Shown piece after piece: positions 7,158-20,437 of a DNA stretch of 64,000 bases. A program made the position numbers and the translations under genes. The notes under the pieces were generated by a model, which saw only the letters and a list, made by a program, of their open reading frames with translations, ran no database searches and was not told where the DNA came from. The stretch comes from Halomonas sp. A40-4 (GTDB taxonomy: Bacteria > Pseudomonadota > Gammaproteobacteria > Pseudomonadales > Halomonadaceae), in assembly GCF_015767635.1 (NCBI RefSeq), contig NZ_CP065230.1:2108001-2172000 (forward strand), written 5' to 3'. Within the stretch, counting starts at the first letter, position 1. The number at the start of each line of letters is the position of its first letter.

Positions 7158-8831
7158 ATGTCTCAACCACGTGAATTTGATTACATCATTATCGGTGCAG
7201 GTTCCGCAGGCAATGTGCTTGCAACTCGCCTAACTGAAGACAGTGACGTCAGCGTGCTGCTGCTGGAAGCAGGCGGCCCAGACTATCGCTTTGACTTCCG
7301 AACCCAAATGCCCGCTGCCCTGGCCTACCCGCTGCAGGGCAAGCGCTACAACTGGGCATTTGAAACCGACCCCGAACCGAATATGGACGGCCGCCGCATG
7401 GAATGTGGCCGCGGCAAGGGCCTGGGCGGCTCCTCGCTGATCAACGGCATGTGCTATATCCGCGGCAATGCGCTGGATTACGACAACTGGGCCAAGCAAC
7501 CGGGTCTTGAAGACTGGGACTATTTAAGCTGTTTGCCCTACTTCAAAAAAAGCGAAAGCCGCGATATCGGACCAAATGACTATCACGGCGGCGAAGGGCC
7601 GGTCAGCGTCACGACGCCCAAGGCGGGCAATAACCCGCTTTACCACACCTTTATCGAGGCCGGAAAGCAGGCAGGCTACCCTGAGACCGACGACGTCAAC
7701 GGCTATCAGCAAGAAGGTTTTGGTCCCATGGACCGCTTTGTGACGCCTAACGGCCGCCGAGCGTCGACGGCACGTGGCTACCTGGATACCGCCAAGCAGC
7801 GCGAAAATCTGACCATCGAAACTCATGCGGTAACCGATGTAATCGAGTTCGAGGGTAAGCGTGCAGTGGGCGTGCGCTATGAGCGAAAAGGCGAGAAACA
7901 GCAGGCCTACGTTCGTCGTGAAGTGCTGCTGTGTGGCGGTGCTATCGCCTCACCGCAGATTCTTCAGCGCTCGGGGATTGGCAACCCGGAATTGCTTAAA
8001 GAGCTCGATATCGAGACAATTCACGACCTGCCCGGTGTCGGTGAAAACCTCCAGGACCATCTGGAGATGTACATCCAGTACGAATGCAAAGAGCCTATTT
8101 CGCTCTATCCGGCGCTCAAATGGTACAACCAGCCGAAGATTGGTGCCGAGTGGCTGTTCAAGGGCACCGGCGTGGGCGCCAGCAATCAGTTTGAATCCTG
8201 CGGCTTTATCCGCAGCCGCGATGAGGAAGAGTGGCCCAACCTGCAGTACCACTTCCTGCCCATCGCGATCAGCTACAACGGTAAAAGCGCGGTGCAGGCC
8301 CACGGCTTCCAGGCTCATGTCGGCTCCATGCGCTCGGAAAGCCGCGGCCGCATTCGCCTGACCTCGAAAGATCCCCATGCGGCGCCAAGCATCCTGTTCA
8401 ACTACATGGCCAAGGACAAAGACTGGCAAGAGTTCCGCGATGCCATTCGCCTGACCCGCGACATCATCGCTCAGCCAGCCTTTGACCCATACCGTGGCCG
8501 CGAGATCGCACCCGGCCCGGATGTTCAGTCGGATGCCGAACTCGATGCCTTTGTCAAACAGCACGCCGAAACCGCCTATCACCCCTGTGGTAGCTGCCGG
8601 ATGGGCAACGACGAAATGGCAGTCACGGATGGCCAGGGCCGCGTCCATGGCATTGACGGCTTGCGCGTGGTCGATGCGTCCTTGTTCCCGGTGATTCCCA
8701 CCGGCAACCTGAATGCCCCCACCATCATGCTGGCCGAAAAGATCGCCGACCGGATTCGTGAACGTGAGCCCCTGCCCCGGGCCAACGTCGACTATTACGT
8801 CGCCAACGGCGCACCAGCCAAACGCCACTGA
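7158..8831 (+). CDS. betA: Choline dehydrogenase (GMC oxidoreductase)
   Basis: 557 residues, the usual BetA length. This membrane-associated FAD enzyme oxidises choline to betaine aldehyde and passes electrons to the respiratory chain. The dinucleotide motif [17 protein letters not shown] is at residues 10-26, the GMC signature 1 region is [15 protein letters not shown], and the C-terminal catalytic segment holds the His pair ([11 protein letters not shown], then the [17 protein letters not shown] helix). It is last gene of the bet operon and is followed by a good terminator. Confidence 0.96.
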   Translation: MSQPREFDYIIIGAGSAGNVLATRLTEDSDVSVLLLEAGGPDYRFDFRTQMPAALAYPLQGKRYNWAFETDPEPNMDGRRMECGRGKGLGGSSLINGMCYIRGNALDYDNWAKQPGLEDWDYLSCLPYFKKSESRDIGPNDYHGGEGPVSVTTPKAGNNPLYHTFIEAGKQAGYPETDDVNGYQQEGFGPMDRFVTPNGRRASTARGYLDTAKQRENLTIETHAVTDVIEFEGKRAVGVRYERKGEKQQAYVRREVLLCGGAIASPQILQRSGIGNPELLKELDIETIHDLPGVGENLQDHLEMYIQYECKEPISLYPALKWYNQPKIGAEWLFKGTGVGASNQFESCGFIRSRDEEEWPNLQYHFLPIAISYNGKSAVQAHGFQAHVGSMRSESRGRIRLTSKDPHAAPSILFNYMAKDKDWQEFRDAIRLTRDIIAQPAFDPYRGREIAPGPDVQSDAELDAFVKQHAETAYHPCGSCRMGNDEMAVTDGQGRVHGIDGLRVVDASLFPVIPTGNLNAPTIMLAEKIADRIREREPLPRANVDYYVANGAPAKRH

Positions 8832-8856
8832 ACCAAGTCTGGTTAGCAAAACTCTA

Positions 8857-8889
8857 AAACGTCGTAGCCCAGCGCTGCGACGTTTTTTT
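8857..8889 (+). terminator. Rho-independent terminator of the bet operon
   Basis: The stem AAACGTCGTAGC/GCTGCGACGTTT (one G-U pair) has a 5-nt loop and runs into a T7 tract. It lies 26 bp after the betA stop. Confidence 0.85.
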
Positions 8890-8943
8890 ATGTCCCTTTA
8901 ACGCATCGAAATACTTGCACTGGGTGGCGCAGGTCTGCCAATA

Positions 8944-8961
8944 TTCAAACATCTGTTTAAA
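8944..8961. promoter_or_regulatory. PsrA/FadR-like fatty-acid operator upstream of fadE
   Basis: TTCAAACATCTGTTTAAAT contains the AAAC-N4-GTTT dyad typical of PsrA boxes (consensus G/CAAAC-N2-4-GTTTG/C). It is 63 bp upstream of the fadE start. PsrA commonly represses beta-oxidation genes in pseudomonads and relatives. Control here is inferred. Confidence 0.5.
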
Positions 8962-9023
8962 TCTGTGCATTATTAACCATATCGTATCCTTCAACACTAT
9001 CCCTCAACATATGGAGAGGCACT

Positions 9024-11513
9024 ATGCTCACCCTACTACTGATCGTGCTGGCGGCTGTTGGCCTGCTCGCGGTGATGCGCCGCGAAGCCGGTGCAACCGC
9101 CGCCCTGGTCGTGCTTGCCGTGCTGGGTCTTGTTGGCCTGGTGTTCGATGCCGCCGTCATTGGCGTGCTCTTACTGCTGGGCGCCGCCGCTGTGGCCATT
9201 GCCGGGCTTCCTGCGCTACGCCGCCAGTGGCTTACCCCGCGGCTGTTTGCAATGTTCAAGAAAGTCGCGCCCAAAGTCTCTGACACAGAGCGCACTGCGT
9301 TGGAAGCGGGCACTGTCTCCTGGGATGGCGAGCTGTTTTCCGGCAAGCCCCAATGGAACAAGCTGCTCAACTTTAAAGACGACGGCCTGCGTGAAGACGA
9401 GCAAGCCTTTCTCGACAACCAGTGCGCAAAAGCCGCCGGCATGTGTAATGCCTGGGATATCGCCATTGAGCGCGCGGACCTTCCCCAGCAACTGTGGGAT
9501 TACCTGAAAAAAGAAGGCTTCTTCGGCATGATCATTCCGAAGGAGTACGGCGGCCTGGGCTTCTCGGCCAAGGCCCAGTCCATGGTGCTGCAAAAGCTCT
9601 CCGCCAATGAAACGCTGATGGTTACCGTCGGTGTGCCCAACTCGTTGGGCCCAGGCGAGCTACTGCTCAAATATGGTACTCAGGAGCAGAAAGATCACTA
9701 CCTGCCGCGCCTGTCCGATGGCCGTGAGATTCCCTGCTTTGGCCTGACGGGCCCGCGTGCCGGTTCAGACGCTACCTCGCTGCCGGACACCGGCGTCGTG
9801 TGCAAGCAAATGGTCAACGGTGAAGAAGTCCTCGGCCTGCGGCTCAACTTTGAAAAGCGCTGGATCACCCTGGCGCCCATTGCCACCGTTGTCGGTCTTG
9901 CCTTCAGGCTGTTTGATCCCGAGAACCTGCTCGGCGATGAAGAAGACCGCGGCATTACCCTGGCGTTGATTCCCCGCGATACCGACGGTATGGAGATTGG
10001 TCGTCGCCACCATCCGATCGGCAGCCCGTTTATGAATGGTCCGATCAAGGGTAAGGACGTTTTTGTCCCGCTGGATACGATCATCGGCGGCCCCGACATG
10101 ATCGGCCAGGGTTGGCGCATGCTGGTCGAGTGTCTCTCCATCGGCCGTTGTATTACGCTTCCCTCAGGCGCCACCGGCACGGCGCGCTATGCGTTGGGCT
10201 GGAGCGGCGGCTTCACCCGCGTGCGCCGTCAGTTCAACGTGCCCGTGGCGGAAATGGAAGGCGTGCAGGAACCTCTGGCGCGCATGGCAGCCCTCGGGTA
10301 CATCGCCCAGGCAACGGTCTATCAAACCGCCAACCTGATCGACCATGGCGAAAAGCCCGCCGTCCCCTCGGCGATTCTGAAAAGCCAACTGACCGAATTC
10401 CAGCGCGATATTCTTGCCGATGCCATGGATGTACATGGCGGTAAGGCGGTCACTCTGGGCCCACGCAACTACCTGGGTATTGGCTACAGCGCCAATCCGG
10501 TGGCGATCACCGTGGAAGGCGCCAACATCATGACCCGCAACCTGATGATCTTCGGTCAGGGAGCTATCCGCTGCCATCCCTATGTGCTTGAGGAGCTAGC
10601 CGCGAAAGACGCCAACGATATCAAGGCATTCGACAAGGCGTTCTTCAGCCATGCGGGACTCATCTTTGGCAACGCGGCCCGCGCCTTCACCCTGGGCTTC
10701 GGCATCGGCAAACCCAATGTGCCGTTCGACGGCCCGGCGGCCGCCTACGCCCAGGACATCGCCCGCCTCTCGGCAGGCTTCGGACTGTGCGCCGATGCGG
10801 CCATGGCAAGCCTCGGATCGGCCTTGAAGAAACGTGAAATGCTCTCCGCCCGTCTTGGCGATGTGCTTTCCAACCTCTACCTGGCCTCGATGGTACTCAA
10901 GCAATGGCAAGCGGGTGACAAGGTGGAAGGCGAAGAAGCCCTGCTGCATTACAGCTGTCGTTTCCTGCTCCAGCGGGCTGAACAGGCCTTTGTCGAGATT
11001 TTCGATAACCTGCCCAACCGGGCGCTGGGCAAGACGCTGAAAGTGATCGTCATGCCGACCGGTCGCCGCTGGGACAAGCCCCACGATGACGATGCGCGGG
11101 ATATCGCCAAGCGCGTCTCCACCCACAGCGCATTGCGTACCAAGCTGTTGCACAATACCTGGGACGCCGACGACGGCGAACAGCGCAACCCGCTCGCCCG
11201 CTATAACGCGCTGCTGGTGGACTACGAGCGTGCTGAGGCAATCTATCGCACGGTCAACAAAGCCTATGCCAAGGGTGAACTGCCGCAGACGGCACTGCAT
11301 CCTGAAGCACGGGTGGAAGCGGCATTGGAAGGCCGTCTAATTAGCGAAGAAGACGCCCAGTTCATGCGTGAATTCGAAGCTGAGGTATTGGAAATGCTCA
11401 CTGTAGACGATTTCCCTTACGAAACCTTTGCTACCGACAAGTCGACGCTGATTGATCACAATGCCAAGCCGCAGTCGACACAAGCATCTGAGACGGCAGA
11501 CAGCATTAAATAG
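9024..11513 (+). CDS. fadE: Acyl-CoA dehydrogenase FadE
   Basis: 829 residues, close to the 814 of E. coli FadE and far longer than the ~390 of soluble acyl-CoA dehydrogenases. Two N-terminal hydrophobic segments (about 1-17 and 22-66) suggest membrane attachment. The FAD-dependent dehydrogenase core spans about 120-520 (CFGLTGPRAGSDA, ITVEGANIMTRN), followed by the C-terminal DUF1974 extension of the FadE branch. It catalyses the first step of fatty-acid beta-oxidation. An ATG with GGAGAGGC upstream sets the start. It is a single-gene unit with its own terminator and a PsrA-like box. Confidence 0.94.
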   Translation: MLTLLLIVLAAVGLLAVMRREAGATAALVVLAVLGLVGLVFDAAVIGVLLLLGAAAVAIAGLPALRRQWLTPRLFAMFKKVAPKVSDTERTALEAGTVSWDGELFSGKPQWNKLLNFKDDGLREDEQAFLDNQCAKAAGMCNAWDIAIERADLPQQLWDYLKKEGFFGMIIPKEYGGLGFSAKAQSMVLQKLSANETLMVTVGVPNSLGPGELLLKYGTQEQKDHYLPRLSDGREIPCFGLTGPRAGSDATSLPDTGVVCKQMVNGEEVLGLRLNFEKRWITLAPIATVVGLAFRLFDPENLLGDEEDRGITLALIPRDTDGMEIGRRHHPIGSPFMNGPIKGKDVFVPLDTIIGGPDMIGQGWRMLVECLSIGRCITLPSGATGTARYALGWSGGFTRVRRQFNVPVAEMEGVQEPLARMAALGYIAQATVYQTANLIDHGEKPAVPSAILKSQLTEFQRDILADAMDVHGGKAVTLGPRNYLGIGYSANPVAITVEGANIMTRNLMIFGQGAIRCHPYVLEELAAKDANDIKAFDKAFFSHAGLIFGNAARAFTLGFGIGKPNVPFDGPAAAYAQDIARLSAGFGLCADAAMASLGSALKKREMLSARLGDVLSNLYLASMVLKQWQAGDKVEGEEALLHYSCRFLLQRAEQAFVEIFDNLPNRALGKTLKVIVMPTGRRWDKPHDDDARDIAKRVSTHSALRTKLLHNTWDADDGEQRNPLARYNALLVDYERAEAIYRTVNKAYAKGELPQTALHPEARVEAALEGRLISEEDAQFMREFEAEVLEMLTVDDFPYETFATDKSTLIDHNAKPQSTQASETADSIK

Positions 11514-11535
11514 CCACTCGCTCGCACCAACCTTC

Positions 11536-11564
11536 AACCGGCCTCCCTGAGGCCGGTTTTTTTT
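11536..11564 (+). terminator. Rho-independent terminator of fadE
   Basis: AACCGGCCT (11536-11544) pairs with AGGCCGGTT (11550-11558) around loop CCCTG, leading into T8. Confidence 0.9.
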
Positions 11565-11574
11565 GACCCTAGAC

Positions 11575-11673
11575 TTTCGTTTAATTTTCGATTTTTCATC
11601 CAAAAACTGCAAACGAAAGCAGATAAAGGCATTGCAGGTTCGAAAACGATCAACTAGGATTTCGTAAACGAAA
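11575..11673. promoter_or_regulatory. Cluster of GlpR-like operators in front of the glycerol ABC operon
   Basis: Four elements built from TTTCG/CGAAA half sites occur in 99 bp: TTTCGTTTAATTTTCG (11575-11590), AAACGAAA (11611-11618), TTCGAAAACGA (11639-11649) and the near-perfect palindrome TTTCGTAAACGAAA (11660-11673). E. coli GlpR, a DeoR-family repressor, recognises TTCG-containing sites, and a glpR gene lies in this locus. Operator function is inferred. Confidence 0.6.
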
Positions 11674-11714
11674 GCTAGATATTCTCCAATAACAACGACG
11701 CTAGCGAGATTCGC

Positions 11715-12807
11715 ATGTCACTACATTTGCAAAATATCGCCCATACCGTAGGCGGTGTTCCCTATATTAGCGACGTTGACCTAGCACTCGAGCCGGGCTC
11801 CTTCAATGTGCTATTGGGCAGAACACTCGCAGGCAAGACCACACTGATGCGCTTGATGGCCGGCCTTGAGCCACCTACCCAAGGTCGGATTCTGATGGAC
11901 GGCAAGGACGTCACCGGAGTACCGGTACGCCACCGTAACGTATCGATGGTATATCAGCAGTTCATCAATTATCCCAGTTTGACCGTCTACGACAATATTG
12001 CCTCGCCGCTTAAACTCGCCAAACAGCCAAAAAGCGAAATTAACAAGCGCGTCGGCGAAATTGCTGAGATGCTGCATATCGAGCATCTGCTTGACCGCTA
12101 TCCTCTGGAGTTGTCCGGTGGCCAGCAACAGCGCACCGCCATGGGCCGCGCTCTGGTAAAAGACGCCGATGTCATTCTCTTCGACGAGCCGCTGGTCAAC
12201 CTGGACTATAAACTCCGTGAGGAACTGCGCGACGAGCTGCGCGACTTGTTCAAAGTGCGTAACTGTATTGCCGTGTACGCCACCACTGAGCCTAATGAGG
12301 CTCTTGCACTCGGCGGCAACACAGCCATCCTTCACGAAGGTAAGCTGCTGCAGTACGGCCCCACCGATCAAATCTACCGGCAACCCAACGGCATTCTCAG
12401 CGCCGAGATGTTTTCTGAGCCGCCGATCAATATCGTGCCGGGTCGGCTCACCGACAACGACATCACCTTCGATAACGACACTCACTTTACCTGCGACGAT
12501 GCCTTGCGAAAGCTGCCTCCTGGTGACTACCAGTTCGGGGTTCGCGCCTCGCATTTGAGCCTTACACCACAAGCCGCGGATGATCTGGAACTGCCGGTCA
12601 CCGTGGATGTTGCCGAAATCAGTGGGTCCGAAACTTTTCTTCATGCGCGTCATGCGCACTTCCCACTGGTATTGCATCTCCTGGGAATACACGAATTGAA
12701 GGTCAATCAGCCCATCAAGGTTTATTTCCCCATTCATAAACTGTTTGTTTTCGACCAGCAGGGCCACATTGTGCATACCCCGTTGGCTCAGACGGAGGGC
12801 GCCGCGC

Positions 12808-12815
<8 letters not shown>
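11715..12815 (+). CDS. glpS: Glycerol ABC transporter ATPase subunit GlpS
   Basis: 366 residues. ABC nucleotide-binding domain (about 1-240) plus a C-terminal OB-type regulatory domain. Walker A is GRTLAGKT (35-42), the signature LSGGQ is at 133-137, and Walker B ends in DE at 157-158. The switch-loop histidine is replaced by Thr191 (VYATTEP), so this subunit alone lacks one catalytic element. It is the first gene of a tightly packed operon that matches the rhizobial glpSTPQUV glycerol importer; glpT overlaps its end by 8 bp. Confidence 0.88.
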
Positions 12816-13906
<1,091 letters not shown>

Positions 13907-13914
<8 letters not shown>

Positions 13915-14791
13915 AGTCTATAACAACCGCGCCTGGCTATTGGTACTGCCAATGCTTGTCCTGGTCGCGTTTTCCGCGATCGTGCCGCTGATGACCGTCG
14001 TCAACTACTCGGTGCAAGACGTGCTTGGCGCTAACGCCCGCTTCTTTACCGGCACCGAGTGGTTCGAAACCATGCTCAACGACCCGGCCCTGCAAGCGGC
14101 TTTTCTACGCCAGATAATATTCTCGCTCACCATTCTTGCCATCCAGATCCCTCTGGGAATCGGCATTGCGTTGATCATGCCCAAACGTGGTTGGCAAGCA
14201 TCGGCAGTGCTGATCCTGATTACTCTGCCCCTGCTGATCCCCTGGAACGTAGTGGGCAGTATCTGGCAGATTTTCACACGCGGTGATATCGGCCTGATGG
14301 GTTGGGGACTTCGCCAGTTGGGCATCGAGTACAACATTACCCGTAACGCCGCCGATGCCTGGGTGACGATCATCCTGATGGACGTTTGGCACTGGACCCC
14401 GCTGGTCGCCATGCTTTGCTACAGCGGCCTGCGCTCCATCCCCGAAGCCTACTATCAGGCGGCGCGCATTGACCGTGCCTCAAAATGGGCGGTATTTCGC
14501 TACATTCAGTTGCCCAAGCTGACCAATGTGCTGGTCATTGCCGTGCTGCTGCGCTTCATGCACTCGTTCATGATTTACGCCGAGCCCTTTGTACTGACCG
14601 GTGGCGGGCCTGGCAGCTCAACGACCTTCCTGAGTCAATCATTGACCACCATGGCGGTGGGTCAGCAGGACTTGGGACCCTCCGCTGCTTTCTCGATTAT
14701 CTACTTCCTGGTCATCCTGCTGGTGAGCTGGGTGTTCTACACCGCCATTATGAACATGCAGAAAGACAAGCATTCCCAGGGAGGAGCCTGA
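13907..14791 (+). CDS. glpP: Glycerol ABC transporter permease GlpP
   Basis: 294 residues with about six hydrophobic helices. The EAA loop that docks onto the ATPases is visible as IPEAYYQAARIDRASKW, about residues 184-200. It overlaps glpT by 8 bp (ATG inside the last codons), implying translational coupling. It forms the membrane channel with GlpQ. It belongs to the MalF-like MetI superfamily (CUT1 type). Confidence 0.87.
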
Positions 14792-14792
14792 T

Positions 14793-15689
<897 letters not shown>

Positions 15690-15700
15690 GGAGGTGATGT

Positions 15701-15973
15701 ATGTCTTGGATGGTATGGACGGTGCCCACCGCTATTTTCTTTTCCGCCATTGCCGCCATGTTGGCGGGGATGACGGTCTGGGAAATTGTCTCGCCCACCA
15801 TAGAGCGTAAGGGCTTTCTACCCATCACGACCACACGCGGAGACCGGCTGTTTGTTGGCCTTCTGTCTGCTGCGTTTATTCATCTTGGCGTGATTGGCTT
15901 TACCTCATTATCGATTTGGTTAGCACTGGCAGCTTCGCTGGTCTGGCTGTTGGTGCTGATGCGCTGGGGGTAA
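15701..15973 (+). CDS. Small DUF2160 membrane protein of the glycerol operon
   Basis: 90 residues with three predicted membrane helices (about 5-27, 46-68 and 71-88). DUF2160 proteins recur between the permease and binding-protein genes of glycerol ABC operons (the glpU position in Rhizobium). The role is unknown; a transporter accessory subunit is inferred from constant linkage. The gene has an almost complete anti-Shine-Dalgarno match (AAGGAGGTGAT) before its ATG, suggesting high translation. Confidence 0.8.
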   Translation: MSWMVWTVPTAIFFSAIAAMLAGMTVWEIVSPTIERKGFLPITTTRGDRLFVGLLSAAFIHLGVIGFTSLSIWLALAASLVWLLVLMRWG

Positions 15974-16046
15974 CCGGTGCGAGAACCAAAAGCGGTCTCA
16001 TGGACGGATTCGCCATTAGGGAAGATCACAACACAACGAGGTCTAT

Positions 16047-17786
<1,740 letters not shown>

Positions 17787-17794
17787 TACCGGCT

Positions 17795-17819
17795 GGGCGG
17801 GCCCCACGGCCCGCCCTTT
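17795..17819 (+). terminator. GC-rich hairpin after glpV, partial terminator
   Basis: GGGCGGGCC (17795-17803) pairs with GGCCCGCCC (17808-17816) around CCAC, followed by only three T. It probably attenuates rather than ends transcription before glpD. Confidence 0.55.
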
Positions 17820-17917
17820 CCGGCTTCATCGGCGGCACCCTCTATCGACACTTACCAACAGCGCGGTCGCCCATACAGCACCGTGAACGGGGCTTTCTTT
17901 GTTAATTTGGATCCGCT

Positions 17918-19567
17918 ATGAAACTGCGTAACCGTAATATCGAGAAACTACATTCCGATGAATTCGATGTACTGATCATTGGTGGTGGCATCAATGGTGC
18001 CGCCACCGCTGCGGCGCTGTCAGGTAAAGGCGCCCGGGTTGCCTTGATCGATCGTGGCGACTTCGCTGGCAGCACCAGCATGCACTCCTCAAATCTCGTT
18101 TGGGGAGGCATCAAATATATGGAAAGCAAAGACTTTGCATTGGTTCGAAAGCTTTGCAAGAGTCGTAATCATTTAATTAAAAGTTACCCATCCACTGTTC
18201 AGGAAATTCGTTTTCTGACCAACATCACCCGGGGGTTTCGCCATTCACCGCGTTACTTGTGGATTGGCACCTGGCTCTACTGGCTGATGGGCAATGGATT
18301 TACCCGGCGACCCCGCTTGCTGTCCCCCAAGAATATCAAGCAGGAAGAACCGATTATCGATGTCGATGACTCCGTCGGCGGCTTTGAATATTCGGATGCC
18401 TACCTGCACGACAACGATGCCCGTTTTGTCTTCAATTTCGTTCGTCATGCACTCAATCATGGGGCAACTGCCGCCAATTATGTTGAGTCACTGGGTGCCG
18501 AGCGTGAAGGGAATGTCTGGGTCACCAAGGCGCGTAACGTGATGGACGGCCAAACCTTCGATATCCGCGCCAAGGTGCTGATTAATGCAGCAGGCCCCTG
18601 GGTTGACCAGCACAACACCCTGACCGGGCAAAAGACCACCCACCAACACCTGTACTCCAAGGGTATTCACCTGATCGTGCCCCAGTTGACGGATTCCCAG
18701 CGCGTGCTGGCCTTCTTCGCCGACGACGGGCGGCTGTTCTTTGTCATTCCCATGGGCAACCGCACCTGTATCGGGACCACCGATACGCACATGGAACACC
18801 CCGAGGTGGATGTTACCGGTGACGACATTGACTTCGTGCTGGAAAACATCAACAAGCGCCTGACCCTCGACAAGCCACTGGGTCAGGCCGATATCATCTC
18901 GACCCGCTGTGGCGTGCGTCCCTTGGCCATCAAGGCGGATCAAGGCAACGACCGCGACTTTCTCCAGCTATCCCGCAAGCATGTGATCGATACCAATCAG
19001 GATAGCGCACACATCAGTATTTTTGGCGGCAAGTTGACCGACTGCCTGAACGTGGGCGATGAAATCGCTGAAGCCGTCGCAAAGCTTGGGGTCGAACTAC
19101 CCGACCAGGGCTTCCGCTGGTATGGCGAGCCCCCCAATGCCGTGAAACAACAGTTCATGGATCATGCCAAGCGCATGAACCTGGACGCCATGACAGCGGC
19201 GACATCCTCAGAGCCTCTCTCATCACGCCTTTGGCGACGTTATGCCGAACAGGCGATGCCCATGCTCGAAAAAATCCGCCAGGACCCGGCAGAAGCCGAC
19301 ATTCTGATCGAGGGCACGGAATACATTCGCTGCGAGCTTGAACATGCCCGCGACCATGAGATGATCACCCAGCTTGAGGATTTCCTGCGCCGCCGAGCCA
19401 AAGTATCGCTTGTAGTGCACCACGAGCAACTGCGCCACTCCAAGGGGTTGAAAGAAGCCTGCCGTGTTCTATTTGGCGAGCAAGCCGAAGAGCGTTTTGA
19501 GGCGTATTTCGCCCAGAACCGGGATACCGCCCAACCCTATACACCCAAACAGGAAGTTCCCTCCTAG
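17918..19567 (+). CDS. glpD: Aerobic glycerol-3-phosphate dehydrogenase GlpD
   Basis: 549 residues. This membrane-associated FAD enzyme oxidises glycerol-3-phosphate to dihydroxyacetone phosphate, feeding electrons to quinone. The FAD fingerprint VLIIGGGINGAATAAAL is at residues 19-35, the GlpD motif STSMHSSNLVWGGIKYME follows near 50-67, and the C-terminal DAO_C helical domain ends the protein. It lies 131 bp after glpV in the same direction, so either read-through or its own promoter is possible. Together with GlpK it completes glycerol entry into glycolysis. Confidence 0.93.
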   Translation: MKLRNRNIEKLHSDEFDVLIIGGGINGAATAAALSGKGARVALIDRGDFAGSTSMHSSNLVWGGIKYMESKDFALVRKLCKSRNHLIKSYPSTVQEIRFLTNITRGFRHSPRYLWIGTWLYWLMGNGFTRRPRLLSPKNIKQEEPIIDVDDSVGGFEYSDAYLHDNDARFVFNFVRHALNHGATAANYVESLGAEREGNVWVTKARNVMDGQTFDIRAKVLINAAGPWVDQHNTLTGQKTTHQHLYSKGIHLIVPQLTDSQRVLAFFADDGRLFFVIPMGNRTCIGTTDTHMEHPEVDVTGDDIDFVLENINKRLTLDKPLGQADIISTRCGVRPLAIKADQGNDRDFLQLSRKHVIDTNQDSAHISIFGGKLTDCLNVGDEIAEAVAKLGVELPDQGFRWYGEPPNAVKQQFMDHAKRMNLDAMTAATSSEPLSSRLWRRYAEQAMPMLEKIRQDPAEADILIEGTEYIRCELEHARDHEMITQLEDFLRRRAKVSLVVHHEQLRHSKGLKEACRVLFGEQAEERFEAYFAQNRDTAQPYTPKQEVPS

Positions 19568-19595
19568 AAAGTGGCGGCAATGGGAGCGCAGTGGC

Positions 19596-19631
19596 AAATA
19601 AAATCCCCCTCACGGTGGCCGCCAGGGGGAT
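19596..19631 (-). terminator. Terminator facing the minus-strand small gene
   Basis: On the minus strand ATCCCCCT pairs with AGGGGGAT, then TTTTATTT follows. It lies 40 bp after the stop of the 74-residue gene. The plus-strand side has no T-run, so it does not serve glpD efficiently. Confidence 0.7.
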
Positions 19632-19670
19632 AGAGGAAAGTGAAGAGCGTCAGAACCTAATCTTTAGTCG

Positions 19671-19895
19671 CTATTCTTCGTTTTCAACCAGCAGCTGGGA
19701 ATCCCCTGCCAGCACCTCGTCCCACGCCTCTTCAATGGTGTACCCCATACGGCTATCAATGGTGTCGATGACTTCAACCGCGTGCTGAAGCGACTCCCGC
19801 TGGCCTTTTAGCGCTACTACCAGCTTGGCCAGGTCTTGCTTGCTGAACGTATTCGCGATTCGGTCGGCTTGTTGGCTTAATTCGATGCAGTTCAT
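19671..19895 (-). CDS. Small acidic protein of unknown function
   Basis: 74 residues, strongly acidic, predicted mostly helical (LSQQADRIANTFSKQDLAKL, then two further amphipathic stretches), with no signal peptide and no membrane segment. A GAGGGTTGAACC ribosome site before the ATG and a downstream minus-strand terminator support a real, independent gene. I do not recognise the family. It sits alone between glpD and glpK on the strand opposite to glpD. Confidence 0.65.
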   Translation of the reverse strand: MNCIELSQQADRIANTFSKQDLAKLVVALKGQRESLQHAVEVIDTIDSRMGYTIEEAWDEVLAGDSQLLVENEE

Positions 19896-20381
19896 GGTTC
19901 AACCCTCATGGTATGGTCATCCGCTGCTTACTATTGTCGTTAATCGTTAAGCAGCCATCTTGTTAATGACGAATGGTGACGTTGCTACTCATGCTGGACC
20001 GGATAAGTGTCCAGTTCGGTGACTGCGATAAGGTCACAAGCGTTACAAGACCTTCGCTTCAAGCGCCCGGGTAATTCAAAAGCGCATCAAATGTAGCAGT
20101 GGTCAGAAGGGGTCAATCGGGATAACGAAACACCGCCCTGATCCATGACTTCACTATGGTGCACTGCCGTAAAGCTCACAATGCGTCATTGGCCGCAGGC
20201 AGCGTTGTAGCTCGACTACATAAGCGTCGAATAACCCCGAAAGGTGTCATAGAATTTCACGATGGAGGGACAGTACGCAGGGAACGCATTGATAACGTCG
20301 GGAAACTTACCCGAGGTGGCCTGGATAAGCGGTGGCAGTATACGCCATCAACCCAACGACGCCAGTCGACCATGGGTTAAT
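19896..20381. other. About 485-bp gap with no recognised gene
   Basis: The stretch between the small acidic gene and the glpK terminator contains the promoter of the small gene at its left end. A 74-codon plus-strand frame (20156-20380) has no ribosome site and no family resemblance, and is not annotated. The base composition is ordinary. A small RNA cannot be excluded. Confidence 0.5.
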
Positions 20382-20424
20382 AAAATGAGGCCGCTATCAC
20401 CACCGCCATGGCGATAGCGGCCTC
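20382..20424 (-). terminator. Terminator of glpK
   Basis: On the minus strand GAGGCCGCTATC pairs with GATAGCGGCCTC (12 bp, 14-nt loop), followed by ATTTTATTAA. It starts 14 bp after the glpK stop. Confidence 0.8.
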
Positions 20425-20437
20425 TGGCGGGAATAGG

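Noticed and set aside
20156-20380. 74-codon plus-strand frame between glpD and glpK
   Set aside because: No ribosome site, basic low-information composition and no recognisable motif; treated as unexplained gap.
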